This document shows, piece by piece, positions 50,661 through 62,330 of a stretch of DNA of 64,000 nt (the stretch's first letter is position 1; every line of letters begins with the position of its first letter). The notes under the pieces are model-generated. The model was not told the origin of the DNA, made no database searches, and was given only the letters and a program-made list of their open reading frames with translations. The translations under genes were made by a program, and so were the position numbers. Source of the stretch: Amblyornis subalaris (Eukaryota > Chordata > Aves > Passeriformes > Ptilonorhynchidae); contig JACAXG010000014.1 of the NCBI GenBank assembly GCA_018881555.1, positions 7,372,213 through 7,436,212 of the forward strand. Direction: 5' to 3'.

Positions 50661-53600
50661 AAAACCTCTTGAAAAAAAAAATAACAGCTTTTACTATTTC
50701 AGATAAGAGCTTCTATTTAGGCTTCTGCATGGGGAAAAAATGTCTTCTGTTTAAATATTCATGTTTTAAAGAGTGAATAAAATGTTGATATACTGTAGTA
50801 GTCATATTCTCTTGCAGCATGAATTGTATGTGTGTTTGAGAAAGGGACGACATCTGTTCATTTTTCAGTCTCCTGAATGTTAGGCAAATAAGAGAATTGT
50901 ATTTTAAACTTAACAATATTCTTATCAAAATTAAAAGCTGGAGAAATGTCTCAGTTGAGCCTTTTAATGAATGCATAGGATGTATTTTATGAGACTTCTA
51001 TTTGGTCTGCATTTTTTCCTGGAAACCTTGAGAGGAAGCTAGAACATATTTGAGCTGCAAGTCCAGCTGAAAAGCATATTAAGCCTTGCTTGTGTTAAAA
51101 AGAAAAGATGTAATTTCAGTGCCACGTTCTGGCATTACTTAGACCAGTGATCATCAAGCATGAGTCTTGTTCCCTCAAATAAATGCTGCTGTAAGCAAAT
51201 GCTTTGTGGAACTGAGAGCAGTTTGTCCACTGTAGCCCGAACGCTACATTCCCGAGGATTTTTTTATTGCAGTGCCTGCATCTTGTCTGCATTAGTTCTT
51301 GTCAGAGTACAGAGGATTTTATGTTTATTGACATATTCTTTTGTTTTAGCTGCTAAATGAGGCTTGGTTATTCATAAAGTTTTCAAGGAAAGGATTGACT
51401 GCTTTCAGTGACTAAGGAAAATAAGTTAGATCAGGTTTTGTTTCTGCCAGTAGAAAGGAAAGTGAAGGTAAATAGCATTCTGCTGTTCTTTGGGGAGGTG
51501 AATCATCTGGTCAACAAGCAGAATTTAAAATCTCTCGAAATACTAAATGGAACTGAAACTGCTTGGTACAGACATTTCCTGATATGTGAAATATCAGGAT
51601 ATGTGAAATATAATTCTAAGACCATGTTTGTTGGCTTGTTTATTGATAAACTAAGAACACACAGGGCAGATTGTTTCTTGGTTCAACAAGTACCTAACCT
51701 GTTGTTATTTTCTTTATCTGAAATAACTGATCACTCATATTTCTGAGGTATTCCACCAAAGAGTCAAAAGATAAAGCTATCACACAAGCCTTTATTTAAA
51801 ATTTCACTTTTGTTGATATTTTCATACTTATTTCCCTGTGTATATTCTTGATTTTTTTTTTTAAAGAGTGTACATGTGGGTGGTCATAATCTTAGCAGTT
51901 CTTGAAATTTAGGGGTTTGATTTCAAGGTTCTTTTTTTGTCTAAAGCAGTCACCATTAAAATTGATTTCTTATATTTTCAGTAGATCATAAATATATTCC
52001 TCTTTTATAACAATTTTAGATGAATTCTGCACTGACAGAGAAATACTGAATCTACTAAAACTGAGTGTATGAAATACAATTTCTTTCCCAGATTTACCTA
52101 TGTAATGATGTAATACACTTGAGACGGTTTGTCTTAAGAAAACAAATAACCCAGAAAAAAACAGAAGAAAAGCTGACTTCTGAAAATCGCACCTTGATTT
52201 GTATATTTCTGATTTTGAAGTCATTTGTGAACACAGAATATCATCAATATGCAGTCATGGAGCAGTTTTCTTATGCTAATGAGTACCTGCCAGGGACTAG
52301 ATTGAGGCATCTGAATTAATTGTATTTTCCGCTGATGTGGTTGTTAGATGATATTTAAGATGATTAATGATAGATGATACCAATGGTAGAAGGTGCTTAG
52401 TGATGGAATCACACTAATATTCAAATCAATAGTTTAGTCTTCTAACTCTCAGAACAATTTCTTTTTTTGAGGCAATTTCTGAAGTACAAAACCACCCTAG
52501 CTATGTTTTGAAAGTTGTTCACATACAACAAATAAGAGATTCCTTAGATAAATTAAAGCCAGGTATAAGACTTGATGACATATTTATATACCTAAGTTCC
52601 TACTGATGGCCTCACTCTGCCAGAGAGGACTATTTGGTAACCAACAATGAACTCTCTGGTGGGTTTGGCTTAATAGGCTGTAATTCTGCCCTGAGTTCAT
52701 GTAAGGAATAAACCCCCTTCTCTAGCTCTCTTATAAAAGGTTTTGAGAGTTTGGCAAAGGAGTTTGTGGGACTGAGTAATACAAACTATTTAAAGTCAGT
52801 ATTAAAACATTTTGGAAGTGAAATTTGGACTTTTGCTTTCAACTAAAATCAGAGACCCTTGTCTATCGCCTATGTCAGGATTAGGAGTAGGTGTTCCTGT
52901 AGGTATTTATGATGTAGGTTGTGGGAAGAACTCACTTGTTAACTCCACCTGATCCAGCACATGCTCTAATGGGAGGGAAAGACTGTCCTTTATCATAATA
53001 GTTGTTGAACTCAACCAACTGTTGTTTAGTAATGAGTTGTTACTGTTTTAGAAAAAGTTAAAATGACTAGTCATGTTGAAGCTTCAGGATGTGGTAGTGT
53101 GATTAGGTGTTAAAACTTGTGAAACTTTCTGAGTAGTTTATTTCTATATTTTTTCTTTTGATGGAATATTAAATACTCTTTGTCTTGTCACTTTGGCTTC
53201 AATTAGTAAAAATTGTTGGAATCTTTATTTGACAAGTGCATTTGTTTGGAAACTTCTTTTGCTAGAGTGAACCCATTGTCCTGGTTTAGGAGCTGTCCAG
53301 GGTGAGAGGAAGAGGAGCAAGTGCCACATCCTTGTGTAAAACCTGTGACTTTCACTGGAGGTTAATTCAAATGAACCTCTGGTCTTTTGTTCATGAGGCA
53401 TTGCCTTTGAAGACAATGTGCCTCTACTCATAACATATTAAATAGATCATGCCTGTGGTGGCAGTATCTTATGCAGTTTTTCTTCCTCCTCTGGTAGGCA
53501 AAAATAATTCTGTGCACTGCTACTTGTCCACACATGTAGCCTAGAGGTAGCTCATGTTATGTAATTTTTTATTCATGACATGCAGAATGTTTCCTTACAG

Positions 53601-56504
53601 GCTTAAATGTTTCTGTATCCAGGGTCTAATGGATATCAGCTTTCTCTGCTTTTTCTACTTCTCAAACAGACCTTGGGAAAAGAGGACAGAACACAACTGC
53701 TGCTGCTTGCCTGAGGTTGTACTTTCCTTCTCCGTGTTCCAGTGAAAAGCCTTTTAGCTCGTAGGATATTTTTTCCAGCTTCGCCTTTTCCCTTACAGCA
53801 TATGTGAGTGCTCTTCGTTACCCATGCCTCTTATCTACCATCTTTCTGTTTACAAGAACTTGTAAACTGTCAACAAGAACTTGGGAGCTCTGGATGTTGC
53901 ATTGGAGCAATGCTCCACGTGACAGAGNGAGTTAAATTTGGCGTGATTCAGCATTAAATGTCCCCTAGGAGCAGTATGGTGGCAAGCAGCAACAAGCAGC
54001 CTGCAGTACCTCTGGAAGGGCTTTGGAATGCTCTTCCCATTGAGCAGCTACTCCTATTCATCTCATTGTTAACCCAGAAATCCAGAGGAAAATCTGGAAA
54101 TTAAAGTATTTGCAGTAGAAGTTTGTAAACTGGGAAAAAAATTTGCATNTTGTGCAGGGAGTCATTGTGAGAGAGTACATCACTGTTATCTCAAAACAGT
54201 AGTTTCACTGGGATAGGAATGAAATTGTAGGGCTATATCCCTGGAAGCATTTTCTTACAAAAAATACTTAAAAATAATATTAAATAAGCAGCAAAACATG
54301 ATGATCTAGTGTAATGTTGAGGAAAAGACATCAAGAACAACCTCTGGATATATCAGCAAGCAAACAGTGAAGGCATCAAGGAATTAATCATGCATTTATT
54401 TCATGATCTTAGCAAGAATTTTATTGAAATGCTTCATACAGTTTTGTTTTGTGGGGTTTTTGTTTTTATTTTTTTAAAACTTGGCTCACATTATCAGATT
54501 CTTAAAAGTTTGATATTTTAATTTATCCCTCTCCTACCCCCAAAAGTCAAGTTGTAACTTAGTATGTAATAAGCTGCATGGGAGAAGGTTGGATAGCCAA
54601 GAGTTACTGTTGGTAAAGGATGATGAACAGACACAGGCTATTGTTCCAACTAAACTGAAATTCAGCATGTAATCAAAATATGCTTTCAATAGTGACTTTT
54701 ATATCCATAATTTCAAACCTCTGCACCAAATACCTTTTGTAATCACTTGCTCGTTTTCATTCTTGATCTGTAAGAAGTTCGTAATTCTGGAATTGCAAAT
54801 TGAAAACTGTTTCATCAAAGGATTTGAACTACTTGAGTTGCAAAAGTCCTCTGAGTAGCTGGGCAGTAAAATATAGTCACAATAGACAGTATTCACCTCC
54901 CTACAAGGTTTGGTCTTCCACAGAGGTAGAACATGGCTGAGACACTTCTCAATGAGATGCAATACAATCAATAAAAGCTTGCAGCAGTAACACTTGTGTG
55001 ATTAGTTCATTCAGTAATTTGTAGAATTATGAATGCCTGGAAAGAAAATTCATTTCAATGTAGGACCAGTTTTTACTGGTTCTGCGTTTCATCCTAATAA
55101 AAGATCGGAAGTGGTTGTCTCTACTGCCTGCTCTGTGTGTGCTTACTCTACTGAATAACTACTTATTTTTGACAGCAAATTAAGACATGAAAATTACCTT
55201 GATCTTTTACTGTGGAAAGGTGACAGGTTCAATCAGTCAATCTCTAGATCTCTTGAAATTAGAAACAGTTCCTTTTTGCACAAGAGTAAGAACAGGAAAA
55301 AATATTGTCCATTTCACTCAAATAANATTTGCCTCCTTACATGTTTGCCATCAGCACATGGGTTTGCTGTCAGAGTTTCTAGCTTGTTAATTTAATAACG
55401 TGCAGATGTGCACCCTGTGGAATTTGAGAAAAGTTTCTTATAGTGCAGAGGAGTGAGGACAGGAGAGCAATGAGCATAAAATGTGCCCGCGCTGTTTGGT
55501 ACAGATGTGTGTAGNGTATTTACAGTTTGGGAAAAGTACTGATAGTATAATTACCACATTTTTGAATAAGTTTTCAGAAGAATTCAAAGTACTTTCTAAT
55601 ATTTCTGCAACTGTCAGCTGAAAACACTGTGGGGGCCNCAGAGAAATGTTATCCAGGGAAACTCTTCAGAGTTCCCCAGTTTCCTTCTTTCATAACTCTT
55701 GATTTGTAATCATGAGTGAAATGCTGTGTTATTTCTTGAATATTCCCAGCATCTCGTTCTTTCATGTCAGATTTGATTCTGGACAACGCAGACTAGATCA
55801 AATCTAATTTTCATTAGATTTTAAGGGTCCCATTTTGACATACATGTTATTATTCACGTAGGAGGTTTATAAAGAAATCAGCCAGGTAAAACATTGCTTC
55901 CCAGCCAGAGGCAGCATGTGCTGCACAACCATTTTATACTCCTATTTCCATTCTTTGTGTCATTACATAACAATCTTTAAAAGCCATGACTAGGAGTTTC
56001 TACTGGAGGTTTAACTGGAAATGCAAATGATGCGGTGTACAGGGCAGCTCATCTCCTGGTGAGGGGTGGAGTAAAGGAAAAAGTAGATGATGAGTAGAGA
56101 GTAGGGGATGCAAAAGAAGAAATAGTGAAATAGTAGAATAAATTGTAGTTATTAAGATAAATATTGATGCTTACCTTTACCAGTGTTTTTAGGTACCAAA
56201 ATGCGTTCCTTGATTTAAAAGAATGCNCTTTTGTCAAATACCCAGTTCTTGGAAAACATGCTAGAAAAATCCTGTAGTATGGACATNTATAACAATAAGA
56301 CAAACAAATAGCATAAGAAAACAAAGATAATTGAGTATACNAATGAAAGAGGACAAACAAAGGAGAAGAATACCAAATTTTCAAGTTCTTTGGGTTTTTT
56401 TTTAAATGAAATATATGATTGCAAGGAGAACAAATGCTGAATTTCCCTTTCATATAATGAATTTAACTTCAGTCACATACAAAGTTTGCATGATATTTGA
56501 CTTC
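50661..56504. other. Non-coding stretch, no gene seen
   Basis: Nearly 6 kb of AT-rich DNA. The phrase GTCCTGGTTTAGGAGCTG near 53278 recalls the start of a common bird repeat but its flanks do not continue the match. A 134-codon minus-strand frame at 56049-56453 contains four Ns that may hide stops. No gene is supported. Confidence 0.55.
51578..51612. repeat. 17-bp duplication with short hairpin
   Basis: GATATGTGAAATATCAG at 51581-51597 is followed by a 15-base repeat of itself. The left copy also forms an inverted repeat, CCTGATAT-GTGAA-ATATCAGG (51578-51598), with an 8-bp stem and 5-base loop. It is too small to be a microRNA precursor. Confidence 0.8.
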
Positions 56505-56862
56505 TTAGAGTGAATAAACAGATCTTTATTTGAACAAGAGACCCTTGGTATTACTTGGAGCATATTTTTAAACAAAGTCATTGTTTTCAGGTATAGCATC
56601 TTAACTTAGTATCACATCACTCTGCTAATTCTTTTTAAGCATCTGAAGTTCAGTGTCTGGCACCTGCCATTGTGGGTCCTTTAGCAGTCCATAAGCAGTT
56701 TTGCCTCGTTCTAGGAAGCCCATTGACATCTGTGGAATTGGCATGGGTGGGGTAGTTGGGTTTTTTGAAGGCTGTACAGTTGGGCATAATTTTGCATCCA
56801 TGTACATTCGTCTGTTCTTGATTTTGAAAGCTGTGACTGAGTGGGCAATTTTCACCATGCTG
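56505..56862 (-). other. Candidate terminal exon with poly(A) signal, unrecognised
   Basis: On the minus strand, TTTTAATTGTTGATTCCTTGC runs into AG dinucleotides at 56864-56863 and 56861-56860, a fair splice acceptor. The frame then stays open from ATG at 56858 to the stop at 56625, about 77 codons. Just under 100 bases further on lies AATAAA (56530-56525), followed by a GT-rich stretch near 56475-56500, the order expected of a short 3' UTR. The peptide is proline- and methionine-rich in the middle (PTTPPMPIPQMSMGFLERG) and ends KDPQWQVPDTELQMLKKN. It reads like genuine protein but I know no family. Upstream the same frame stops at once, so it would need an upstream exon. None is convincing at higher coordinates in the window. 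Confidence 0.25.
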
Positions 56863-57538
56863 CTTGCAAGGAATCAACAATTAAAATCATCATCTACCGG
56901 ATCAAGTCTTTTTTTATTTTTAGGAATGAGATTTTCCCACTATCAGAGTAAACTGATTAGAGTCTTTAAAAATGAAAAATTTACAAATTGGTCCATTTTA
57001 GAAGACTAAAATTCGTAGGCGCATGATGATACATAAAAGTTTATTCCTTCTACCCTTAGCAAAAAATTCGGTATAATTGGTGAGTATCAACGCAAAAGAA
57101 AAATGTAATAGTTAAGTGTTCAGTGCAGTAGAATTGCTTATTTATGCTATTGTTGAATTAATAGTATGATGGCCAGCATTATAGAGGTGAATCTGCAAGA
57201 TATGTGGTACTAGGAGGAAAAGCAGAATTATTTTAAGTTGGTTTTAAGGTGGTTGTTTTGGCTTTTTGGTGGTGTGTTTTTTTTTTTCTCCTGGATACAC
57301 TAGAGCAGAATATGTAATAATAACAATGAAATACTAAAAAATTAATGAGTCATTTTATTTCTAGAGATCTTATTATTTGCTTAATATTTCATGGTATACT
57401 GTGGGACTTCGGTGTGAGTGCTGTCATGTAGAAATATGTGTTGTTTATCAGCTAGAGTTGTTTATAAGGCTATTTTTTAAAGCTCTTTTTAGAGGGTTAA
57501 ACTTTGAACTAATTGTGTGTGTACAATGTAGTGATCTG
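56863..57538. other. Non-coding stretch, no gene seen
   Basis: AT-rich. A plus-strand frame at 56701-57009 overlaps the candidate minus-strand exon and is more likely its shadow. No other content is recognisable. Confidence 0.5.
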
Positions 57539-57552
57539 GCTCCCCCTAGTGT
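57539..57552 (-). promoter_or_regulatory. CTCF-like motif, reverse orientation
   Basis: GCTCCCCCTAGTGT agrees with the reverse-complement CTCF core GCGCCMYCTRSTGG at 12 of 14 positions, including the central CCCCCTAGTG. Together with the forward motif at 36290 it forms a convergent pair about 21 kb apart. Occupancy is unknown. Confidence 0.36.
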
Positions 57553-57929
57553 AGTAAAAAAATCCCCCAAAGATTTAATGAAGTACTTAATGGATTAATA
57601 AAATGGGGAAATGTATTTTTGTGACACATGTAAAATAACAACCCTCTTCCATTGGAAAAACATCACTACAGTTTTTGGAAGGGAACAAAAAAATATCTTT
57701 TTTCCCCGAATAATTTTTATTGCAGTTTTTCTAGTGAAATGAAATGTGTCATATTGCTAAAATAAATTTTTCATAAATTTGTTGATTGGAAATAAAGCTT
57801 CTGAAACATTTCTTTAAACACTAGAATGTGTTACTGAGTTCGGGGAATGACTGCAAATTTACCAACTTCCTGTCCTCTTGGGAAAAGATTTGTGTCAAAC
57901 AGAAATGTTTAGAGCAGCTCTTTCTAAAA

Positions 57930-58250
57930 TGAAAGTGTTTGGTGAAATCCTCTTTCTTTTTGTAGCTGTTACACTCTATGCATCTAATGAAATCATAAAC
58001 GGAAAATTATAGCTTCATTCGAGGGAATGTGAAGACTTACTCCAACAGATGGCATCAAAACACCGGGCTGAACTGTATGATTGCTGATTGTTAATTGCTT
58101 CTGTAAAACAATCCTTTTAAACAGAGTAATGCATTTTATCATACAGATTATAGTTCTACGCATTTGGGTTTTTCAATATGTGTTAACATTTTCTCCTCCA
58201 GTGTAAGATTTAGTGTTTGCATAATTATCGGATTAAACAACAGTGACTCA
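57930..58250. promoter_or_regulatory. Possible conserved non-coding element
   Basis: Complex sequence free of repeats until the T15 run at 58251. It includes homeobox-like GATTGTTAATTGC, ATGCATCTAATGAAATCATA and CATAATTATCGGATTA (a bicoid/OTX-type GGATTA core), plus E-box CAGATG. Texture suggests a deeply conserved enhancer, unproven here. Confidence 0.36.
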
Positions 58251-58265
58251 TTTTTTTTTTTTTTT
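58251..58265. repeat. T15 homopolymer
   Basis: Fifteen consecutive T bases separate two possible conserved blocks. Length is likely to vary and to be a sequencing weak point. Confidence 0.95.
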
Positions 58266-58359
58266 AAAGAAATGAGGACAAGAAGATAGAGAATTATGAA
58301 TCACAATTTCTGTTTATTCAGAAATGCTAAATTACTGTACAAGTATGAGCTTTTATTAT

Positions 58360-58720
58360 GCACAAAACAAATGGAGCAAGATGCCCTGAAGTGCAAAAAC
58401 AATTACCTAGTCCAGCATTCTTCACTCGAGAAACTCCCCGTGACGTTAGTGGGAGCCTTGGCTGTGTGAGGAAAGCAGAGTGCAAAAAGATACTGTACAA
58501 TATCCATTAATCATTATGAAATCAATACCCCTGATTATCCGTTTGTATTGTTCTTGCACCGTAAGGGCTGAATATTTTACGCAAAGCTAAATGAATGGGG
58601 AAATTCTTTTCGATGCCTTGGTTAGTCCATCAGTAATGATGTGAGGAATTACACGAGAGTTTGTTTTGTGGAGTTGTTCTCTTGTTTCTAATGTAGTCAG
58701 CTCGAGAGTGTTGCAGAGGT
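58360..58720. promoter_or_regulatory. Possible conserved non-coding element
   Basis: Continues the complex texture after the T run. It contains AATATCCATTAATCATTATG and CCCTGATTATCC (homeobox and OTX/bicoid-like cores), CGTGACGTTAG (CREB/ATF half-site) and several CpGs kept in otherwise CpG-poor DNA. Retained CpGs and motif density are suggestive of constraint only. Confidence 0.35.
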
Positions 58721-59084
58721 AGCATGCTCATGTTTGANGAGTGGGGAGGCTTGCACCTCCGTGGTGCTGTCTGCCCTCAAGCCGGTGCAGAGTTGTGTGG
58801 TTCGGATGGAGGATTTTACCCCGTTCACCAGGTGTGGCCCAGGCTGGGGTGCGCTATTTTCTCATACAGGACCTCGCCTGGGTGAGTGTTGCTTTTTCCC
58901 TCAAAGTAATGGAGGTAGCCAGAACGAGAGAAAATCAGGCTTGGAAAACAAATTAAGAAATAGCTGTGCATACTTTCAGGACTTTTACTCCAGACTGTGT
59001 TTTGTTGCAATATTATGTTATTATATGTTCTACAATGCTTATTATATATAGAATGTGTAATTATATTAATATCATAACTATATT

Positions 59085-59500
59085 GCAATCAGCATGCAGC
59101 TGTCTGCTAAATGGAATATCAGGCCTGCAGTAATGTGCCATTAATTGGCCTTCGTGGCAACCTGTTACAAAAAGGGGCGTGTGATGCTTGTGTCCTGCAA
59201 TCTGCTTTAGCTCGGTGGATCACGAGGGTGGAGAGGAATGTTCTTATGCCAAAGTCCTATTGGTTTATGTTTCTGTTTTGGGTGCAACAGAAATGGAAAG
59301 GATTTTCCTCTTCTACAGTGCAGTTGTCTGTGTGCAGCAAATTTGCGATCTAATGGTTCTAGAAAGGTGTCCATTGACCTTCATCCTTTGCTAGCNTGTC
59401 CTGATGATCTTTGCACAGACCAGTAAATGGACAACAGACAATCCCCATGGAGATTTAGTATCTTTAGCTTATTTGACAACGTTTGTGACATTAGGAAATA
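59085..59500. promoter_or_regulatory. Possible conserved non-coding element
   Basis: Complex sequence with CAGCATGCAGCTGTC, GCCATTAATTGGCC (a near-palindromic homeobox-type word), ATGATCTTTGCACAG and GGACAACAGACAATCCCC (SOX-like ACAA cores). Three overlapping small plus-strand frames lie here, with no start or splice support. Confidence 0.3.
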
Positions 59501-62049
59501 CCTGGTTGCATTAATGAGTAAATATAACTTGGCCTATCCTTAGCAGTCTAAAGATACTTTGAACAGTTTAGGGACCACCTGGTATGGAATGTTGAGTGAT
59601 ATAGGTGTGCCAGGAATATGGTTCAAACAAATTATCATTCCTTCCCCAGGTTACCCCTGAAATGGCACGGGAAATTGAAGCCACTTGAAAAGAGTCAATA
59701 AGCTGGAAGCAATAAGTTTGTCTAGACCAATTTAGGAAGTCCTTTTATCTGTTCTCGGAGTATGTTTGAGTACTCTACAAAAGCTTTTTCCATAATACTA
59801 GAAGAGAACAATAAAAAAAGAGGGATTTCTTCAATGCCCTCTTGTTGTAAAATACATTTATATTTTACCATAAGACACTGCAACTGGGTAAACTGAGGCA
59901 AGGGCTAATGGCTTGATTTTCAAGAGGGTTTAATTCCTACATCTTTCATTGATGGGATTGCTAAGTGACAGGAGAGCAAAATGCATCTATATGGCTATGA
60001 GAATACAGCACTCTCTAGTCTGAGCCTTGTACTTTTATATTAGTGCTATTATTCATTTCTCAAAGAATTTTACTTACAAACCTTTCCTTCTACCATGTAA
60101 TGCAGCATAAGTCCTTACAAAGGTTTATGTGCTGTTTTCCAGGTAGTATGGAATGGGCCACAATCAGCTTCATGCCAATAAAGCAGAGACTGGNTTAGCC
60201 AGTGTAACAGTCCATTAGGGAAGCTGTTGTTTTTGGAGCTGGCTGNTGCATCAACGAGAGTGTTCATGTACGAAGTTAAATGTCTGAATCCTTTTATAAG
60301 AAATCNGGGATTTGAAAGGTTGAAGAACAAGGATATACTAAACATTTGTGAAGTCAGGCCATATACTGTGGTGAAAGAATAAGGATTTTACAGTCAACTA
60401 AAAGCAGTGAGAATAAAAACNAATCCAAAATAAGCTGCATTCTGTTTTCACATTTTAAAGATGACAAACAATTTACTTATTCAGGCATGGAACCTGCTAT
60501 AGACTGACATTGAGTGTTTATATTGCATATATGCAAAATTCATTTGTGGGGCCATCTGTTGTCACATCCATAGTACCTGTGTGTACTGACCTGGTGGAGA
60601 TAGAGTTAAGCTGATGTTGGCTGAATTGTCAAAAAAAACCCACCAAAACCATCCAACCCCACAAAGAAATGAATGACTTTCCCNTGGTGTTTGCTTATGC
60701 TGGTAAAAGAGCTGATAGCACAAGTGAAGGCTCTTCTATTTTTTTTACACTTTTAAAAGCAAACTAATTATTTCATATGTAAAACCACAAAACTGTCATA
60801 TTAAACAAGGTGTTACTAAATAATTTTGGATGCTCATTCAAAGTGGAATAATCTATTAGCATCGCAGAAAGGATTCATAATTAACAAGGCTGCAGAGGTA
60901 GGCCTGCCTGCTGGGCTGTAAGGAATTGTGGAAATAGGCTGTTTCACTGATTGTCATGAAAAGTGATTTTCCCAAGAAATGTAGTATAAAATCAGAACTG
61001 TGGCAAATATGTATTGAAACTAGATGATATTTATAAAAGCAGTGAGATTTATTTTTTTTACTGACTTTGATTAATTCAGAGCAGGTCTTTTCTGTACATC
61101 GCGTTCCTGTGTTATGTTCCATGCATTATCTACTGCCTGCTTAAATCTGTCTTCAGGCTGGTGAGACTTTTCTAATTTAGGATCCTCGGTAAACCTGTTT
61201 AATTTTTAGTTTTGATGAAGCTGAGATCACTGAGAAATTGGAAGAGGGCAGAGTGGAGGCTGAGAGTTGGTGTGTGGGGACCCAGGGCAGTTCCTCTCCT
61301 TCACTGAGGACATCCTTGTGCACTTCGTGATGTGGCCAAGATGAGTGGTCTTGCCTAAACTAAAGACCAGAATTCTTTTTATTAAGAATAATAATAATAC
61401 TAACACTAACAACAACTATATTCTACACAATTTTTTTTCAGAAGGTCTCCAGTGTTNGAAAGGGCTATCTTTAATTATGCAATTATTTTTAAGAAGTTAC
61501 TTTTTTTGTCTCTAATCTTTAGGGATTTGGGGGTTTCTTTTGTTTACCTTTTAAAAGCTGTCTTAATGAGGTTGTTTTACAGCATAATTTTCAGCTTTTC
61601 TTAAATAGCGTTAGCTAGACTATTCTTTTCCAATTTCCTATCTGTTAATGCAGCTTTTTTTTTCTTTTACCAAATTTTAACAGGACTCCATAGCACTGTT
61701 ATTAGGATGTCACACACAAAAAAATTGCCAGTGATGTTTTGAGCATGGGTTTCTTATTGTGTTTATTTTTAAATACATTTCATGAGGCTCCCTGGACAGA
61801 ATCAAATAAATGAATCCTGCAAACATCTTCATTATGGTGTAGCCAGAAAAGAAAGGAAGCTGAATTAGGACTGTATTCTTAGCATAGTTCATAATAAGCG
61901 TTATCTTTATGACAAGCTTAAAGAACATAAATTGCTGAATCCCTAACAAAAAGCATTTGAAACAATTGGCTAATTAGGAAGGGGGGGAGAAAGAGCAATA
62001 TTTGTTTTCCTTTGCAGTCTAGATAAATAACGCTTAACATGAATACATA
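59501..62049. other. Non-coding stretch, no gene seen
   Basis: AT-rich, with a short A/C-rich segment near 60630-60665 and a G7 run near 61981-61987. The phrase GGTGGAGATAGAGTTAA near 60590 vaguely recalls a bird repeat but the match is not sustained. Confidence 0.55.
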
Positions 62050-62330
62050 ACTTATTTTGAATGATCTGTTGTGTCAGTATCTGGCACGTCTTTTTCAGTG
62101 ACAACAATTAAGGATACGTGTAAATGGAAATGCAGACTATCTGTCATTGTCCATTTCCTGGTAGTGAAGCATGCAGTCTGCCTCCCAGCAAGATCATTTT
62201 GCCAGGATGTGAGTGAGCTGGTCACAAAATGCATAGTTGATTATCTCATCGAAACACACTAATCCTGGCAAAGCTACCCACTATAGAAGACCCATTGTTT
62301 GTAATAGGTCAGTTGTTACATGGCTTTCAA
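62050..62330. promoter_or_regulatory. Possible conserved non-coding element
   Basis: Both strands are open for about 60 codons (62052-62234 minus, 62071-62262 plus), yet neither shows splice edges or a known domain, so constraint, if any, is more likely non-coding. Words include AGTGACAACAATTAAGG, ATCTGTCATTGTCC and AGTTGATTATCTCATC. Texture matches the other possible enhancers. Confidence 0.3.

Noticed and set aside
51578..51598. Inverted repeat as a possible microRNA hairpin
   Set aside because: The stem is only 8 bp, well short of a microRNA precursor.
53275..53330. GTCCTGGTTTAGGAGCTG, resembling the start of a common bird repeat
   Set aside because: The following sequence does not continue the family consensus as I know it.
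92..58244. Shared word TTAAACAACAGT at 92-103 and 58233-58244 with partly similar flanks
   Set aside because: Many 12-base matches are expected by chance within 64 kb, and the similarity does not extend cleanly.
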